Source: Tieghemostelium lacteum (Eukaryota; Evosea; Eumycetozoa; Dictyosteliales; Raperosteliaceae). Taken from it: a stretch of 64,000 nt of DNA. Below, one piece after another: positions 35,535 through 46,133 of the stretch (positions are counted from its first letter, which is position 1; the number at the start of each line of letters is the position of its first letter). A program made the position numbers and the translations under genes. The stretch lies in contig LODT01000013.1 in NCBI GenBank assembly GCA_001606155.1, positions 496,001 to 560,000 of the forward strand. The letters are read 5' to 3'. Under the pieces are notes generated by a model that was not told where the DNA came from, ran no database searches, and saw only the letters and a program-made list of their open reading frames with translations.

Positions 35535-36509
35535 TCAGTGATTTGAAATATAACGAAATGTATTTTTATAAGTTAAGATATGACCATAAGCTGATTCATA
35601 TATTCTTTTTAAAATAATTTCGAGAATAGTATGTTCTTCTTGGTTCCACTCTGAGTGATTTTTTATCAATTCACCAATTTCAGCAGCCTCTTCATAAGAG
35701 GATTCAATTATATCTTTGATTTTGTTCATTGATGTTTGGATAATGTCGGTTGTATATGGGTATGTTAGATCTTTTGTCAATTGATAGCATAGAACTTTAA
35801 CATAGTTATCATATTCTTCACTCTGAAATTCCTTTACAAATGAATACAAATCATTAAGTAAAGAATTGCAATTGGATATCAGAATACATAGTCTCTCAAC
35901 AAGAGGATTTACCATAATAGTTGATGCAATGTTATTACATTTCAGATCCAATAAAAAAGTTGAAAGGAAAACTTTGGAGCCAGAAGTCTTTCTTCTGATT
36001 TTAAAATACTCATTAAATGTAGAATCTCTAAGGTTTACAGAGAAGGATTTGATAATGCTTTTAACATACTTTCTCATAATATCATTCATTAATTCTCTTG
36101 GTACATCAATATTATCAAATTCATCTAAAATCTTCCAATAAGATTTACCAAAGTGATCATGAATTGCATTTCTATTGAAAATTGACTCTAAATACTCTGG
36201 TGTATAATTTTTATTTTCAAGAACTAAATCATCAAAAATAGTAACCCAATCTACAACCCTATACATTGGAATAATATACTTCTCTGGCAAAAATGAATAG
36301 ATATAAGGTACCAATGAATTTAAAGTATTAGTAACAGGTACATCTCCATAGAATTTAGAATCATTTAACCATTTTAAATGATTATTTTCAATTTCATCTG
36401 AAATTGGGAGTTTATCAGCACAAAGTGATGTATTTATTTCTATTTTAAAAACTACATCAGGTACCTTATATAATTGATTACTATATAATTTATAATCCCA
36501 ACTATCCAT
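35535..36509 (-). CDS. Microbial-type class I terpene synthase
   Basis: A single-exon ORF of 324 residues, typical for dictyostelid terpene synthases. The Asp-rich metal motif is in VVDWVTIFDDLVLEN (DDxxxE, about residue 90), and the NSE motif is in SLLNDLYSFVKEFQ (NDxxSxxKE, about residue 220). Together they bind three Mg ions and the diphosphate of the prenyl substrate. The size fits a sesqui- or monoterpene synthase, and the product cannot be predicted. In dictyostelids these genes are known to be expressed during development and to make volatile terpenes. Neighbours on both sides are unrelated, so there is no biosynthetic cluster here. Confidence 0.9.
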   Translation of the reverse strand: MDSWDYKLYSNQLYKVPDVVFKIEINTSLCADKLPISDEIENNHLKWLNDSKFYGDVPVTNTLNSLVPYIYSFLPEKYIIPMYRVVDWVTIFDDLVLENKNYTPEYLESIFNRNAIHDHFGKSYWKILDEFDNIDVPRELMNDIMRKYVKSIIKSFSVNLRDSTFNEYFKIRRKTSGSKVFLSTFLLDLKCNNIASTIMVNPLVERLCILISNCNSLLNDLYSFVKEFQSEEYDNYVKVLCYQLTKDLTYPYTTDIIQTSMNKIKDIIESSYEEAAEIGELIKNHSEWNQEEHTILEIILKRIYESAYGHILTYKNTFRYISNH

Positions 36510-36794
36510 TAATTAATTATTAATTATGCTACTAAATTGAAAATAAATTAATTTTTAAATACTTTCTTAATTTCTGGTGAATTTTCGGATAAATAGTTTG
36601 AATCTCTATTATAAATTTTAAAAAAAATAGTTATATTAAAATCTAAATTTATATTACGTTATAATTAAAGATTTAAGGTATTGAACATTGTTAAATACAA
36701 TATTGGATATATCTCTCTTTGGAATTATTTCAAAAAATCAATTTTTTAAATTTTTCCTATCCCTCAATTGATAGTTTATCAAATTGATAAACAA

Positions 36795-37295
36795 ATGTCA
36801 ACTTATATCGAGTATAAAGATTTTATTATTAAAATACAGAATTTTTTCGATATAAATTTAAAAAATAGCGATAAACAAGTAAATATTCAAGATTATTTTC
36901 ATAAAGAATGTGATCATTCATTATTCTATCAATTTCTTTTAGTTGAATTCTCTGACAATTTAACTGAATACTTCAAACCTATTGGTATAGAAGATTTAAT
37001 TTCAGAATATAACAAGGGTAATAAAAATATTGATTTGGTGTATACTATTGTTATTACAATAAAAGATAAACTCTTTGATGAAGAACAACAAAAAAAGTAT
37101 AGAGATATAACCAAAGATGATCTTCATTATTGTTATATAAATACTGGTTTACTATGTGAATTCTCTATAGATATCTTAAATTGTATTGCTCGTAGGCATA
37201 ACATATCAACAGGTTCTTCCAGTCATAATTCCAATGCGTCATCCTCTCATAGCTCTGCATTCAAAAGTAACACCTCTACTTCAAATACTCAATAA
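36795..37295 (+). CDS. Hypothetical protein with Ser/Asn-rich tail
   Basis: 166 residues from the ATG at 36795; an in-frame TTG upstream is ignored. The first 140 residues are globular and mostly helical (STYIEYKDFIIKIQNFF, IGIEDLISEYNKGNK, DDLHYCYINTGLL), and the tail is a Ser/Asn-rich stretch. I recognise no domain. Codon use and the A/T-rich leader look like a real gene. It is divergent to the terpene synthase, with 285 bases between them. Confidence 0.6.
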   Translation: MSTYIEYKDFIIKIQNFFDINLKNSDKQVNIQDYFHKECDHSLFYQFLLVEFSDNLTEYFKPIGIEDLISEYNKGNKNIDLVYTIVITIKDKLFDEEQQKKYRDITKDDLHYCYINTGLLCEFSIDILNCIARRHNISTGSSSHNSNASSSHSSAFKSNTSTSNTQ

Positions 37296-37450
37296 ACTTA
37301 GTGTTTAGATTGTACTATTAAATTGAAAAACAAAACAAACCAAGTTAATTATTGAACATTAGAAATTTTAATTCTTGAGGGGTGTGGGTATAGATATATA
37401 TTTATTTGGTTGAAGTAGTAGTAAAATATAATATAATATAATAGGAGATA

Positions 37451-40400
37451 TTAATTAATTCTACCCAGAAGAACTTCATGGAATTCAGTTCCAGGTGGAA
37501 GACCAAAACTATCAGTTGTACCAGCAATTTTGGTTTCTATTTCAAAGATTACACCAATAATTGGTTTCTTTAATTTGATTTCCTTTTCAAAATGGTCATA
37601 ACATAGTGGAGATAAAAAGTAGTTGGGGGCGTTGATATTTACAGCTTCATAGTATTGGGGATTGAGACAGAATATTGCATTTCTACTATGAGAGAAATTG
37701 GTAAACAATGCATTGTTATCATTGTTGGTCTCTTTGGGGTGATCACGATGTGGTTGTGGTTGATCACGGTTCATGTGCAATTCGAGATTGGCAGTCTCCA
37801 ATTGAGTAATCTTTTTCTTTAGAACCTCATTGAGATTGGATTGTTGCTCCAGAGACTGCTCCAGAGAGATACTCGTGTCCTTGTGTATCTGAATCTCATT
37901 AAATGCCTTATATAATAGAGATTTATCCAACATTCCTTGACTAGTGGGTTGGATCATTCTGGACAAATTGTAGAGTATATGTTGGTACTCTTTTCCAACC
38001 TCAATTTGATTTTCCTTTTGTTTAATTTGTTTGTACAGTTCCATAATTTGCTTTTCCTTCTCTTCAATGTCCTTTTCAACACTCAAGTGATAGGCCTTGT
38101 TCTCTTCCTCATTCTCAGAGAGAATTTGTTGCAGTTCAATAATACGAGATCCCATTTTACTGATTTCTTTGTCCTGTTCCTTAATGGTTATAGCCTGTTT
38201 TGCCGTTTGAAATTTTGATTCTTTAAATTGCTCATTTCTTAGATTAAGTTGCTCATTTATAAACTTATTATCATCGACAGTCAGGGTTAACTGTACATTT
38301 AGTGCTTTTATATTCTTTTCTAGTTCTTGTACAGTTTTTTCAAGATTATTTTCCTTTTCAAATTGTTCCTTGATAATCTTATCTCTGTTACTGGCGACTG
38401 TGTCAGCATGTTGAGAACGAGAGTTTAGTTCAATGATAGTTTGCTGTTTGGAAAGTAGTTCCTCTTTTAGTTTTTCCAATTGACTTCCAACAAACATTGC
38501 AGATTCTTGGTGATAATCTGCAGTTGTTTTCTGTCTTTTCATTTCACTTTCCAAATCTAAAACCTCATTTCGAAGTTTCTGAATGGTATTATTTTGTTCA
38601 TCCACTTTACTGTCATACTCTTTAATCTTGTCTGACATTGATGACATCTTTTCACTCTGTTCACTAGTGAGTTCCTGTAAATCAACTATTTGCCCCATTA
38701 GCTCTGCAATCTTTAGTTGATATTTGTCATCAATATCACTCTTTTCCTTTTCAAATTTCTTCATTTCATTCTCTTTCACCTGAATTTGTTCACTAAGTTG
38801 TTTCATTTCACTCAGCATTTTATCAGCATTTTCTCTGACATGAGACGACTCCATATACTTTTCATCTATCATTTGGTTGTATTTCTCAATCTCCTTTTCC
38901 AATGTTTCAATTGTGTTTTTCAATGTATCAATCTGAGATAACTCATTCTCCAAAATGGATATTCTCCCTTCTAAACTATGAATCTTCTCTTCCTTCTCTT
39001 GAATTTGTTCTTGAGAGTCTTGATAGTCCAATTCCAGTCTTTCTCTAACCTGTTTTATCTGGTTAATATCATCCAGTAAACTTTTAGTAGTGTTACCAAG
39101 TTCATATTTCTGTGACTGAAGTTCATCAATTTGGTTGAGATTTTCACTGGACTTATTCGCCAATAGCTGTAACTGTTCATTGAGTTTGTTGATCTCCAAA
39201 TTCTTTTTCTCCAGGCTCTGACGCAGATCAGCAATTGCAATTTTATCAGTCTGATCCAATTGTTGTTGTAACTGCTGAATCTTTGATTTCTCTAATAGAT
39301 CCTTATACTTTTCTTCTGATTTTGAAGCCATCAAAAATGTAGATTGCAACTTGTGTTCAAGAGCTTTAATCTTCTGTGACTCTTGCATCTTTAGTTCTGA
39401 TAGACTCTTTTCCAATTCCTGATGATACTTTTTACTGACTGATGGAGATATACTATTACTATTAATACCACCACCTCCAGAACCACCACTATTATTAAAA
39501 TAGTCATTATTTATATTATCAATTACTGTGAACTCATCTTCATCATCTTGGAATGTCTGGCTACTGTTATTTTGGTTGATTGGTTGGTTATTGAGTAGTA
39601 TATCAAATTCGGGAAAAGTGATTACAAATTTTGGTAAAACCTCTTTCAAACCTTGAAATAGTGAAATGTTATTAGGCAAGTAATTAAAAAACTGGTCAAT
39701 ATATTTGGATCTTTTGACATTCTCATCGTCCTTAATGGAATTGAGTGAATCTACATAACGATTAAATGAGTTTACCAATGAGTTTCCAAACTTTTTACGA
39801 CGAATAGTCTCATTAATAGACTCTTCATAGGCCAATGGAAACTTTCTAATGATATCCAAATGATAAAATGTACCAGAGAGCTGAGTGACAGTTTCACTCA
39901 TTACAGGATACAGATTCGATATCTTCTTGATCTTATCCTGAAGTCTGGATACCAAACGAAGGATATCAAAACTATATTGACTGGCTATATTCTTGTTTCT
40001 TGCAATTCCATTGATGGCACGAAGTGCATCTGGGTTCATAATGTTACTAGATTGCAATGACTGTTCCTGTGACTGTTTAATCTCACTGAATGACATGAAC
40101 AAATTCTGGGCCTCTGCTTGAGTTGTACCTTTCTGCTGTATGAGCTCCATGTGTTTTCTAATCTTTTCACTATTGCTATTAAACGATAGTAGATAAGTTG
40201 GAAGTTGACGACAGTGCTCTATGAGTATCTTGAGTAGACTCTGTGCCTCCTCAAGAGACAATGGAGATATCTTCTTAATCTCCATATCCAATGCATCATT
40301 AGTTGCAGTAGTCTGAAAATCATATTCAGAAACCTTACTCTTTGCACTTTCAAACTCCCTCTTACACTGCTCATACCATCTACGAACCTCCATCTCTGGT

Positions 40401-41301
40401 ATGCAATCTGCCAATGTATTTCTAAGCATTGTTCTGTGAGAGTCATGTAACTTTATCTGTTTAAGTTTATTCATATCCGATTCAAAAGTTTGTATTAATG
40501 ATTCACAATTATTAAAAACTCTCTTGTAATTTACTGAAAATGCGTTATGATGTTTAATCATTAATTTTCTATTATATAAAAAACTATTAGTACATCACCT
40601 TGGCATTCTCTCTAACTCTACTCTACCCAAAACCTACTCTTTATAATCTCTATAATTATTAATTGCAAAATTTGAAGCTTTTTTCTGTACACCCATTTCA
40701 TAGATTACATTTTGACATTGAACTAATTTCTTATCAAATGTTTCTTTTATATATTGAATATGTAATACTTGACATCGTAATTGTATTTCTAAACCTGCAA
40801 GTTTCTGAATTAAATTACTAGAATTATCATAGTCTCTAGTATTTTTATACATGTTACCTATATTATCCCAAAATGGTCAATATATAAATGTATAATCTAT
40901 GGTTATAAAAGTGTACATACGATTATATAATTCCTGTATTGGTATATCAATATCCTCTGGCCTCAAAGAAGGATTATCTATAATCTTCTTATTGTACAAA
41001 TAAATTTCTTTATCTCTATTAATTCCATAAGATTCCAATGTTCTATTGGAAAGTAAAGTAGTATCACCTAACAATATCTGATCAGTTGGACTTAAATTTG
41101 TTACTGTTGATATTGATTCTTTTATAGTTTCAATTCTGTAGTTTACAAATAAATATATTAGAATTCTCAAATTTTGCATTCATTGCATTTCAACAATACA
41201 TACAATATACTAGCTGAATTTACAGGTATCTCATATACAGATCCTGTATCAGATCTAAGTATCTTTAAGATAAACGTTCCATTATTGTTACTATTATTCA
41301 T
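37451..41301 (-). CDS. atg11: Atg11/FIP200 (RB1CC1)-type autophagy scaffold
   Basis: Four exons, 41301..41204, 41135..40921, 40857..40638 and 40568..37451, give about 1216 residues, with all phases consistent (2, 1, 2). The first two exons form a ubiquitin-like N-terminal region (FILKILRSDTGSVYEIP, LGDTTLLSNRTLESYGI, DKEIYLYN), as in FIP200 and Atg11. Then comes a helical domain (TLADCIPEMEVRRWYEQCK) and long coiled coil from about residue 540 to 1090. The last 110 residues match the C-terminal claw region (RNAIFCLNPQYYEAV, NYFLSPLCYDHFEKEI, VIFEIETKIAGTTDSFGLP). In other eukaryotes this protein organises the Atg1/ULK complex and binds cargo receptors at the site of autophagosome formation. 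Domains and length fit, while the symbol follows family naming. Confidence 0.85.
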
Positions 41302-41460
41302 CGTTCTTTTCTCTATGTGTATGTGTATATAAATAAAAATGTGGGGGTAATTTGAATAAATTAAGAAAAAATTAAAAAAATTAAAATAATAGGTTTTCAA
41401 AAAATTTTTGAGATTGTTGTTGATTTAAAAGTTTTTATTTGTCAAAATCAATTGCAATGG

Positions 41461-41754
41461 TTATTTTGAGTGTCGAAAAGATTTAGATGGATTATCTTCA
41501 GAAAATTCGGTATCGTGATGATTAGATTTGTGAGATGCTATGTACAGGTATTCGGTTGGTATTGTTAATGCAATGGGACAATTGGTTGAAACATATGAAA
41601 AATGTTCCTCAAAGTAATTTATAGATTGTACTCGGTTGATTTGGTGGTAACTATTTATCGTTGGTGTTGTTGGAAGTTCAAGATAGTTGTCTCTACTATC
41701 TTCGCCACTACCACTACGACTACTACTCTTTTTATATCTATTATTTATCGTCAT
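41461..41754 (-). CDS. Small hypothetical protein
   Basis: 97 residues from ATG (MTINNRYKKSSSRSGSGED). It is polar and Ser/Asn-rich, with a short hydrophobic stretch in the middle (CPIALTIPTEYLYIA). There is no known domain. The ATG follows an A-rich leader, as in real dictyostelid genes, and the ORF ends before an A/T-rich gap. It could equally be chance. Confidence 0.4.
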   Translation of the reverse strand: MTINNRYKKSSSRSGSGEDSRDNYLELPTTPTINSYHQINRVQSINYFEEHFSYVSTNCPIALTIPTEYLYIASHKSNHHDTEFSEDNPSKSFRHSK

Positions 41755-42395
41755 TATGATTATACACTATTTTTTAATTTGAATTTTATATATATACAAT
41801 TACTATTATATTAATGGTCTTCTTCTCTACTTTTATATTTATTATAAAAGCATAAAAGTATTTTATTGTAAATTTGTATTATTTTAAAAAGTAAATTGTT
41901 TTTATACACCATTGTTGCTTAATCTAAATAAAAAGCTAATTTAATTAATAATTATTTGTTTTATTAAACTTTCCTGATTAATTAAATTAAATAAATTTTC
42001 ATATTTTATATTTTACAATTTTATTTCACATTTGACATTTCAACACACATTTTCACTTTTTTATTTATTCTTTTTTTGGGTGTGGAGAATATAGAAATTA
42101 CAGTGTGTGCCATTAATTAGGGTCATATGAATCAATTTTATTTTTAGGAAATCAAGATCCCATCAAACAACCCTCTCCATCTGCATAGAGGTTTTTTTTT
42201 TCAAATTAAGGAAATTCTCTCCACAAATCAGAAAATATTAAAGTGAAGAAAAAAAATAAAAAAGGACCACCTATAAACACACAGTGAGAGATGAAGAGAG
42301 GAGATTTAGGAAAATGTGATTGGGTGTGAGAGTATTTATGCGTAATTTAAATTTATTTATTATTACTCTTGTTAGAGGTGTGATTTATTATATAT
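41755..42395. other. Intergenic region
   Basis: About 640 bases of A/T-rich DNA between the 3' end of CTP synthase and the start of the small ORF, both on the minus strand. It should contain a polyadenylation region and a promoter. I see no other structure. Confidence 0.4.
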
Positions 42396-44232
42396 TTAAT
42401 GAAGATTCCATTTCTTAAGAATTGGGATTAATTTTGATTCACCAAAGTTTTTATCTAGTTCTTGTTTCCAACAAGATAAGATTAAACCTACAAATGGTGG
42501 TGAAGGTTTCTGTGGACGTGATTTAAACTCTGGGTGGAACTGACAGCCTACAAAGTAATCGTGGTTTTTAAGTTCGATAATTTCCATTCTCTGACCAGTT
42601 TCATCTTTAGCTACAAAATGTAATCCAGCTTTTTCAATCTCATCAACAAATTCAGGGTTGACTTCATAACGATGTCTATGACGCTCATCAATAGCTTGTC
42701 CAGCTTCTTTAATTCCATACAATTGAGAAATCTTTGAAGTGCAATCGTTGAAAATTGACTTTCTCGAACCCAATCTCATTGTACCACCCATGTGTGTTTT
42801 TGAAACTTCTGGCATAAAAACTACCACATTTTTTGCAAGTGTACTTGTAAATTCTTCGGAATTTGCGTTTGTCCAACCCAAGATATTACGTGCATACTCA
42901 ATGACTGCAATTTGCATACCGAGGCAAATACCCAAATAAGGTTTACCAGAGGTTCTTGCGTATTCAGCGGCGAGGATCATACCCTCAATTCCACGATCAC
43001 CAAAACCTCCTGGGACCAAGATACCATTGCATCTTCTCAAAGTCTCCCAAGCAGCTTCATATTCATATAAGTTTTCCGATTTATGTTCAAGTTCAAGATG
43101 GTCGCATGCAATCCAGTCTACAACCAACTTTCTGTCGATATCCATAGAAGCATGTTCGAGGGATTTGCTTACGGATAGATAACTATCCGATAGACCAGTG
43201 TACTTTCCAACCATTGCAATTCTAATGGGTTTCAAACTGTCGTTACTGACCTGGTCCATTTTATCAGCCATTTTCTTCCATGCACTCAACCAGTATGGAG
43301 TCTCAGGTCCTCTAATAAGGTCGACTTTGCAAGTGAGTTTCAAACGATTCACAATCAAAGCTGGAAGGTTTTGATCGTTTAGCAGTAGTGGTACTTTATA
43401 GATATTGGAAACATCGTGGACTCCAATCACATTGTCTTTGGAGACGTGACAAAAGAGGGCTAGTTTACCTTTAGTTTCGTCTTCTAGAGGTTGAGTACTA
43501 CGACACATGATCAGATCTGGACTTAGACCCAAAGCTCTTAATTCTCTAACTGATTGTTGTGTTGGTTTGGTCTTTTGTTCACCTACAACACCAAGTACTG
43601 GAATCAAACTGACATGCATCAGACAAAAGTTTTCAACACCGACACGGAATTGGAATTGTCTGAGTGCTTCTATAAATGGCATAGACTCAATATCACCAAC
43701 AGTACCTCCCAATTCAATTACACATATATCTGGTTCACCACTGTTTCCGTCCACTGACATGTGTGATACTCTTTCTATCCATTTTTGAATTTCATTGGTA
43801 ATATGTGGTACAACTTGAACTGTTTTACCTAAAAATAAACCTCTTCTTTCCTAAATTTATTATAATTAATATTCCTCAACTTCACACACGCTAATTTTCT
43901 CTTTTTTTATAAAACTATTTTTAGAAATTTACCTTTTCAATGGCAGTATTATAAACTTTACCAGTTGTTATATTATTATCTCTATTTAAACTAACATCTA
44001 AGAATCTTTCGTAATTTCCAAGATCGAGATCTACTTCACCACCGTCATCTAATACGAAAACTTCACCATGTTCAAAAGGTGACATTGTACCGGCATCAAT
44101 ATTAAGGTATGGATCAATCTTTATAGAGGTAACTCTAAATCCCATTGATTTCATAATCATACCAGTACTACTGGCGATGATACCTTTACCAATACCTGAC
44201 AAAACACCACCTGATACAACTATATATTTCAT
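42396..44232 (-). CDS. ctps: CTP synthase
   Basis: Exons 44232..43933 and 43850..42396 give about 584 residues, the normal length. The splice in phase 0 turns KVYNTAIEK into [21 protein letters not shown], the conserved family sequence. The N-terminal amidoligase domain begins [18 protein letters not shown] (P-loop) and contains [14 protein letters not shown] and [13 protein letters not shown]. The C-terminal class I glutamine amidotransferase domain has the nucleophile Cys in YLGICLGMQ and the His-Glu pair in [12 protein letters not shown]. The enzyme makes CTP from UTP, ATP and glutamine in the cytosol and often assembles into filaments. All catalytic motifs look intact. Confidence 0.96.
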
Positions 44233-44687
44233 TTTATACCTCTTATGTAAATTTATAACAAAAAAAAAATAATAAAGATTTAAAGTGTTTTAAAAAAAAT
44301 ATATACAATGAATGTGCCCAACAAATAGGGGAAAGAAAAAATGATCGTTTTTTTTTTAAATTTACTTCCAGCCGAAAAACGAAAAAAATTTAAATCAAAT
44401 TAAATAAAGTTTTTTAAGTTTAATAATAATTGTTAACTCTAAAGTAAATCTCTTTGGAAATGGTTTAAATTCCACTTTTGGAAATATCCCAATATGATGC
44501 TTAAATTCCAACACTATCAAAAGTTGATAAAAGGTAATGAGCCTGGTAATCTCAAGTATGAAGGTTTCTGTGAATATGGTGAAATACACAAGATGAAAAA
44601 GGTTAATGATGATTTATTTATTAAATAAACACTATTTATTTATTAAATTGCAATTTGCTTGTATTTTTTTTTTCATAAATTGTCGAT
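44233..44687. other. Intergenic region with one small open frame
   Basis: About 455 bases between divergent genes. The left part is the CTP synthase promoter. On the plus strand, 44443-44628 is open and from the ATG at 44494 gives 44 residues (MMLKFQHYQKLIKGN, GNLKYEGFCEYGE), basic and with uncommonly good codon texture for intergenic DNA. It may be a tiny gene or the last exon of a gene I cannot complete. Confidence 0.3.
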
Positions 44688-45470
44688 ATGAGTGACAACA
44701 ATAATAATATAATAGTATGGGTTGAATTGGATGGTGAGCCAAATAAACCTATTAAAGTTATCAGTAAAGAAGATATAGCAGATGTTGAAGATTACATCCT
44801 TATTCACCCAAGATTTAAAGACAGATTCACATCATTCAATTTGGTTCAAGTAGAAAGAACAGTTGAAGGAGTTGAGACTGAGGGTATTGCTCTTAGCACT
44901 TGGAGAAAATTAAATACTCTGGATGAAAATTATCATATCGATGGTGTTGTTCAAACTAGATTAAGAATCAAATTGGTACAACCACCTCAAACAAGTAGTT
45001 CTCACAAGAGAAAGGGTATGGATGATGAAACTTTGTCTGAGAAGTATGAATCATTGAAGAAATATACTAGACTTTTAGAGATGGATAACGAGGCAAAAGA
45101 TAATGTAATTATAACCAAATTTTTGGAAAAAACACATATTTAGGGTAGGGAATCGGATCAATCATCCTTTCATAGACAAGCATCAGCACCATTTCCAACA
45201 CTTTCTATTGGATTTGTTATGGAGGTTGTTACTTTGGATTTAGAATATTCAAAAGAAAGATTTGAACATATTTGGTTTAATAATGGTACAAAATGTGGTT
45301 GGATACTAGATGTCTCAAAAAGAATGATCTACCAGAGACAACACCAAAATAGTGATTGGGATATAGGGTATCAATGGAACTCTGAATATGCCTCCAACAT
45401 TCAAATACCAATATGTAAAGATTTTTCATTTAATTTTAATCAACTAAACCAAACTCTTAATGAACAATAG
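44688..45470 (+). CDS. Crinkler-header and Uma2-nuclease-like protein, possibly decayed
   Basis: Parts in order: about 44700-44990 encodes a ubiquitin-like header reminiscent of the Crinkler N-terminal domain (IIVWVELDGEPNKPIKVIS, then VVQTRLRIKLVQPP). About 45000-45110 encodes a short charged helix (ETLSEKYESLKKYTRLLEM). About 45190-45460 resembles the C-terminal half of Uma2-family (PF05685) restriction-endonuclease folds (IGFVMEVVTLD, ERFEHIWFNNGTKCGWILDV). The nuclease part looks short for Uma2, which normally has about 100 more residues before this block. The gene shows about one interruption, which could be a very short intron or a sign of decay, and I cannot tell which. Function is unknown; related headers and nucleases occur in effector-like conflict proteins. 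Confidence 0.5.
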
Positions 45471-45708
45471 ACATCTTTCAAATCATAATAAAAATCTCTA
45501 GGATAGTGAGTTTTAAAAACTGTATATCCCATTGACATTGATTACACAAAACGAAAGTTCACTACAATGATTTTATTTTTTTTTTTTTTTTCAAAAATTA
45601 TTTTTTATTTTTTTTTAAAATCAAAGTCATAATATGTAGGTATTCTGATTTTTTTTTATGTATTAGATTAGATTGCAGTTATTGATTTTGGATAATATTT
45701 AGTTAAAT

Positions 45709-45930
45709 ATGGGTAAACAAGGTTACGTTTTTGGTAAACAAATTACATATACATTATCTCCATTCAAACAAAAGTTGTTTGTAAATTATTTTAAGAATGC
45801 CATCCCACATCTCCAACGTGGTGTCAGATCTAATGCTTTAGCAACTGTTCCATACTTTACAGCTTTATATATGATTGTAGATTGGGCAAACGAAACTTAC
45901 CACCACGGACTACAATCTCACTGGTATTAA
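45709..45930 (+). CDS. Ubiquinol-cytochrome c reductase subunit 8 (QCR8/UQCRQ)
   Basis: 73 residues from ATG. It matches the family pattern: ITYTLSPFKQKLFVNYFKNA at the N-terminus, then a single membrane helix with a central Pro (VPYFTALYMIVDWANETY). The human protein has LSPFEQRAFPHYF at the same place. It is a small single-span subunit of mitochondrial complex III, near cytochrome b. The length is normal. It is a single exon with an A-rich leader. Confidence 0.9.
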   Translation: MGKQGYVFGKQITYTLSPFKQKLFVNYFKNAIPHLQRGVRSNALATVPYFTALYMIVDWANETYHHGLQSHWY

Positions 45931-46133
45931 ATACAGGTATTCAAAATAGGTATGTGTGTTTGTCTTATTACAATTTCACATTATTTAAACATACTAATCC
46001 TTTATACATTATATAGAGCTTAATATAAATAAAAAAATAGTAATATAGGCAAAAGATTGATACAAATACAAAAAAAAAAGATAGTTTCTTCTTTTTTTTA
46101 TTACGTTTTGATGTATAATAGGGTTTTTTTAGT

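Noticed and set aside
44395-44589. Minus-strand 64-codon ORF
   Set aside because: It is the shadow of a more protein-like plus-strand frame and shows no domain.
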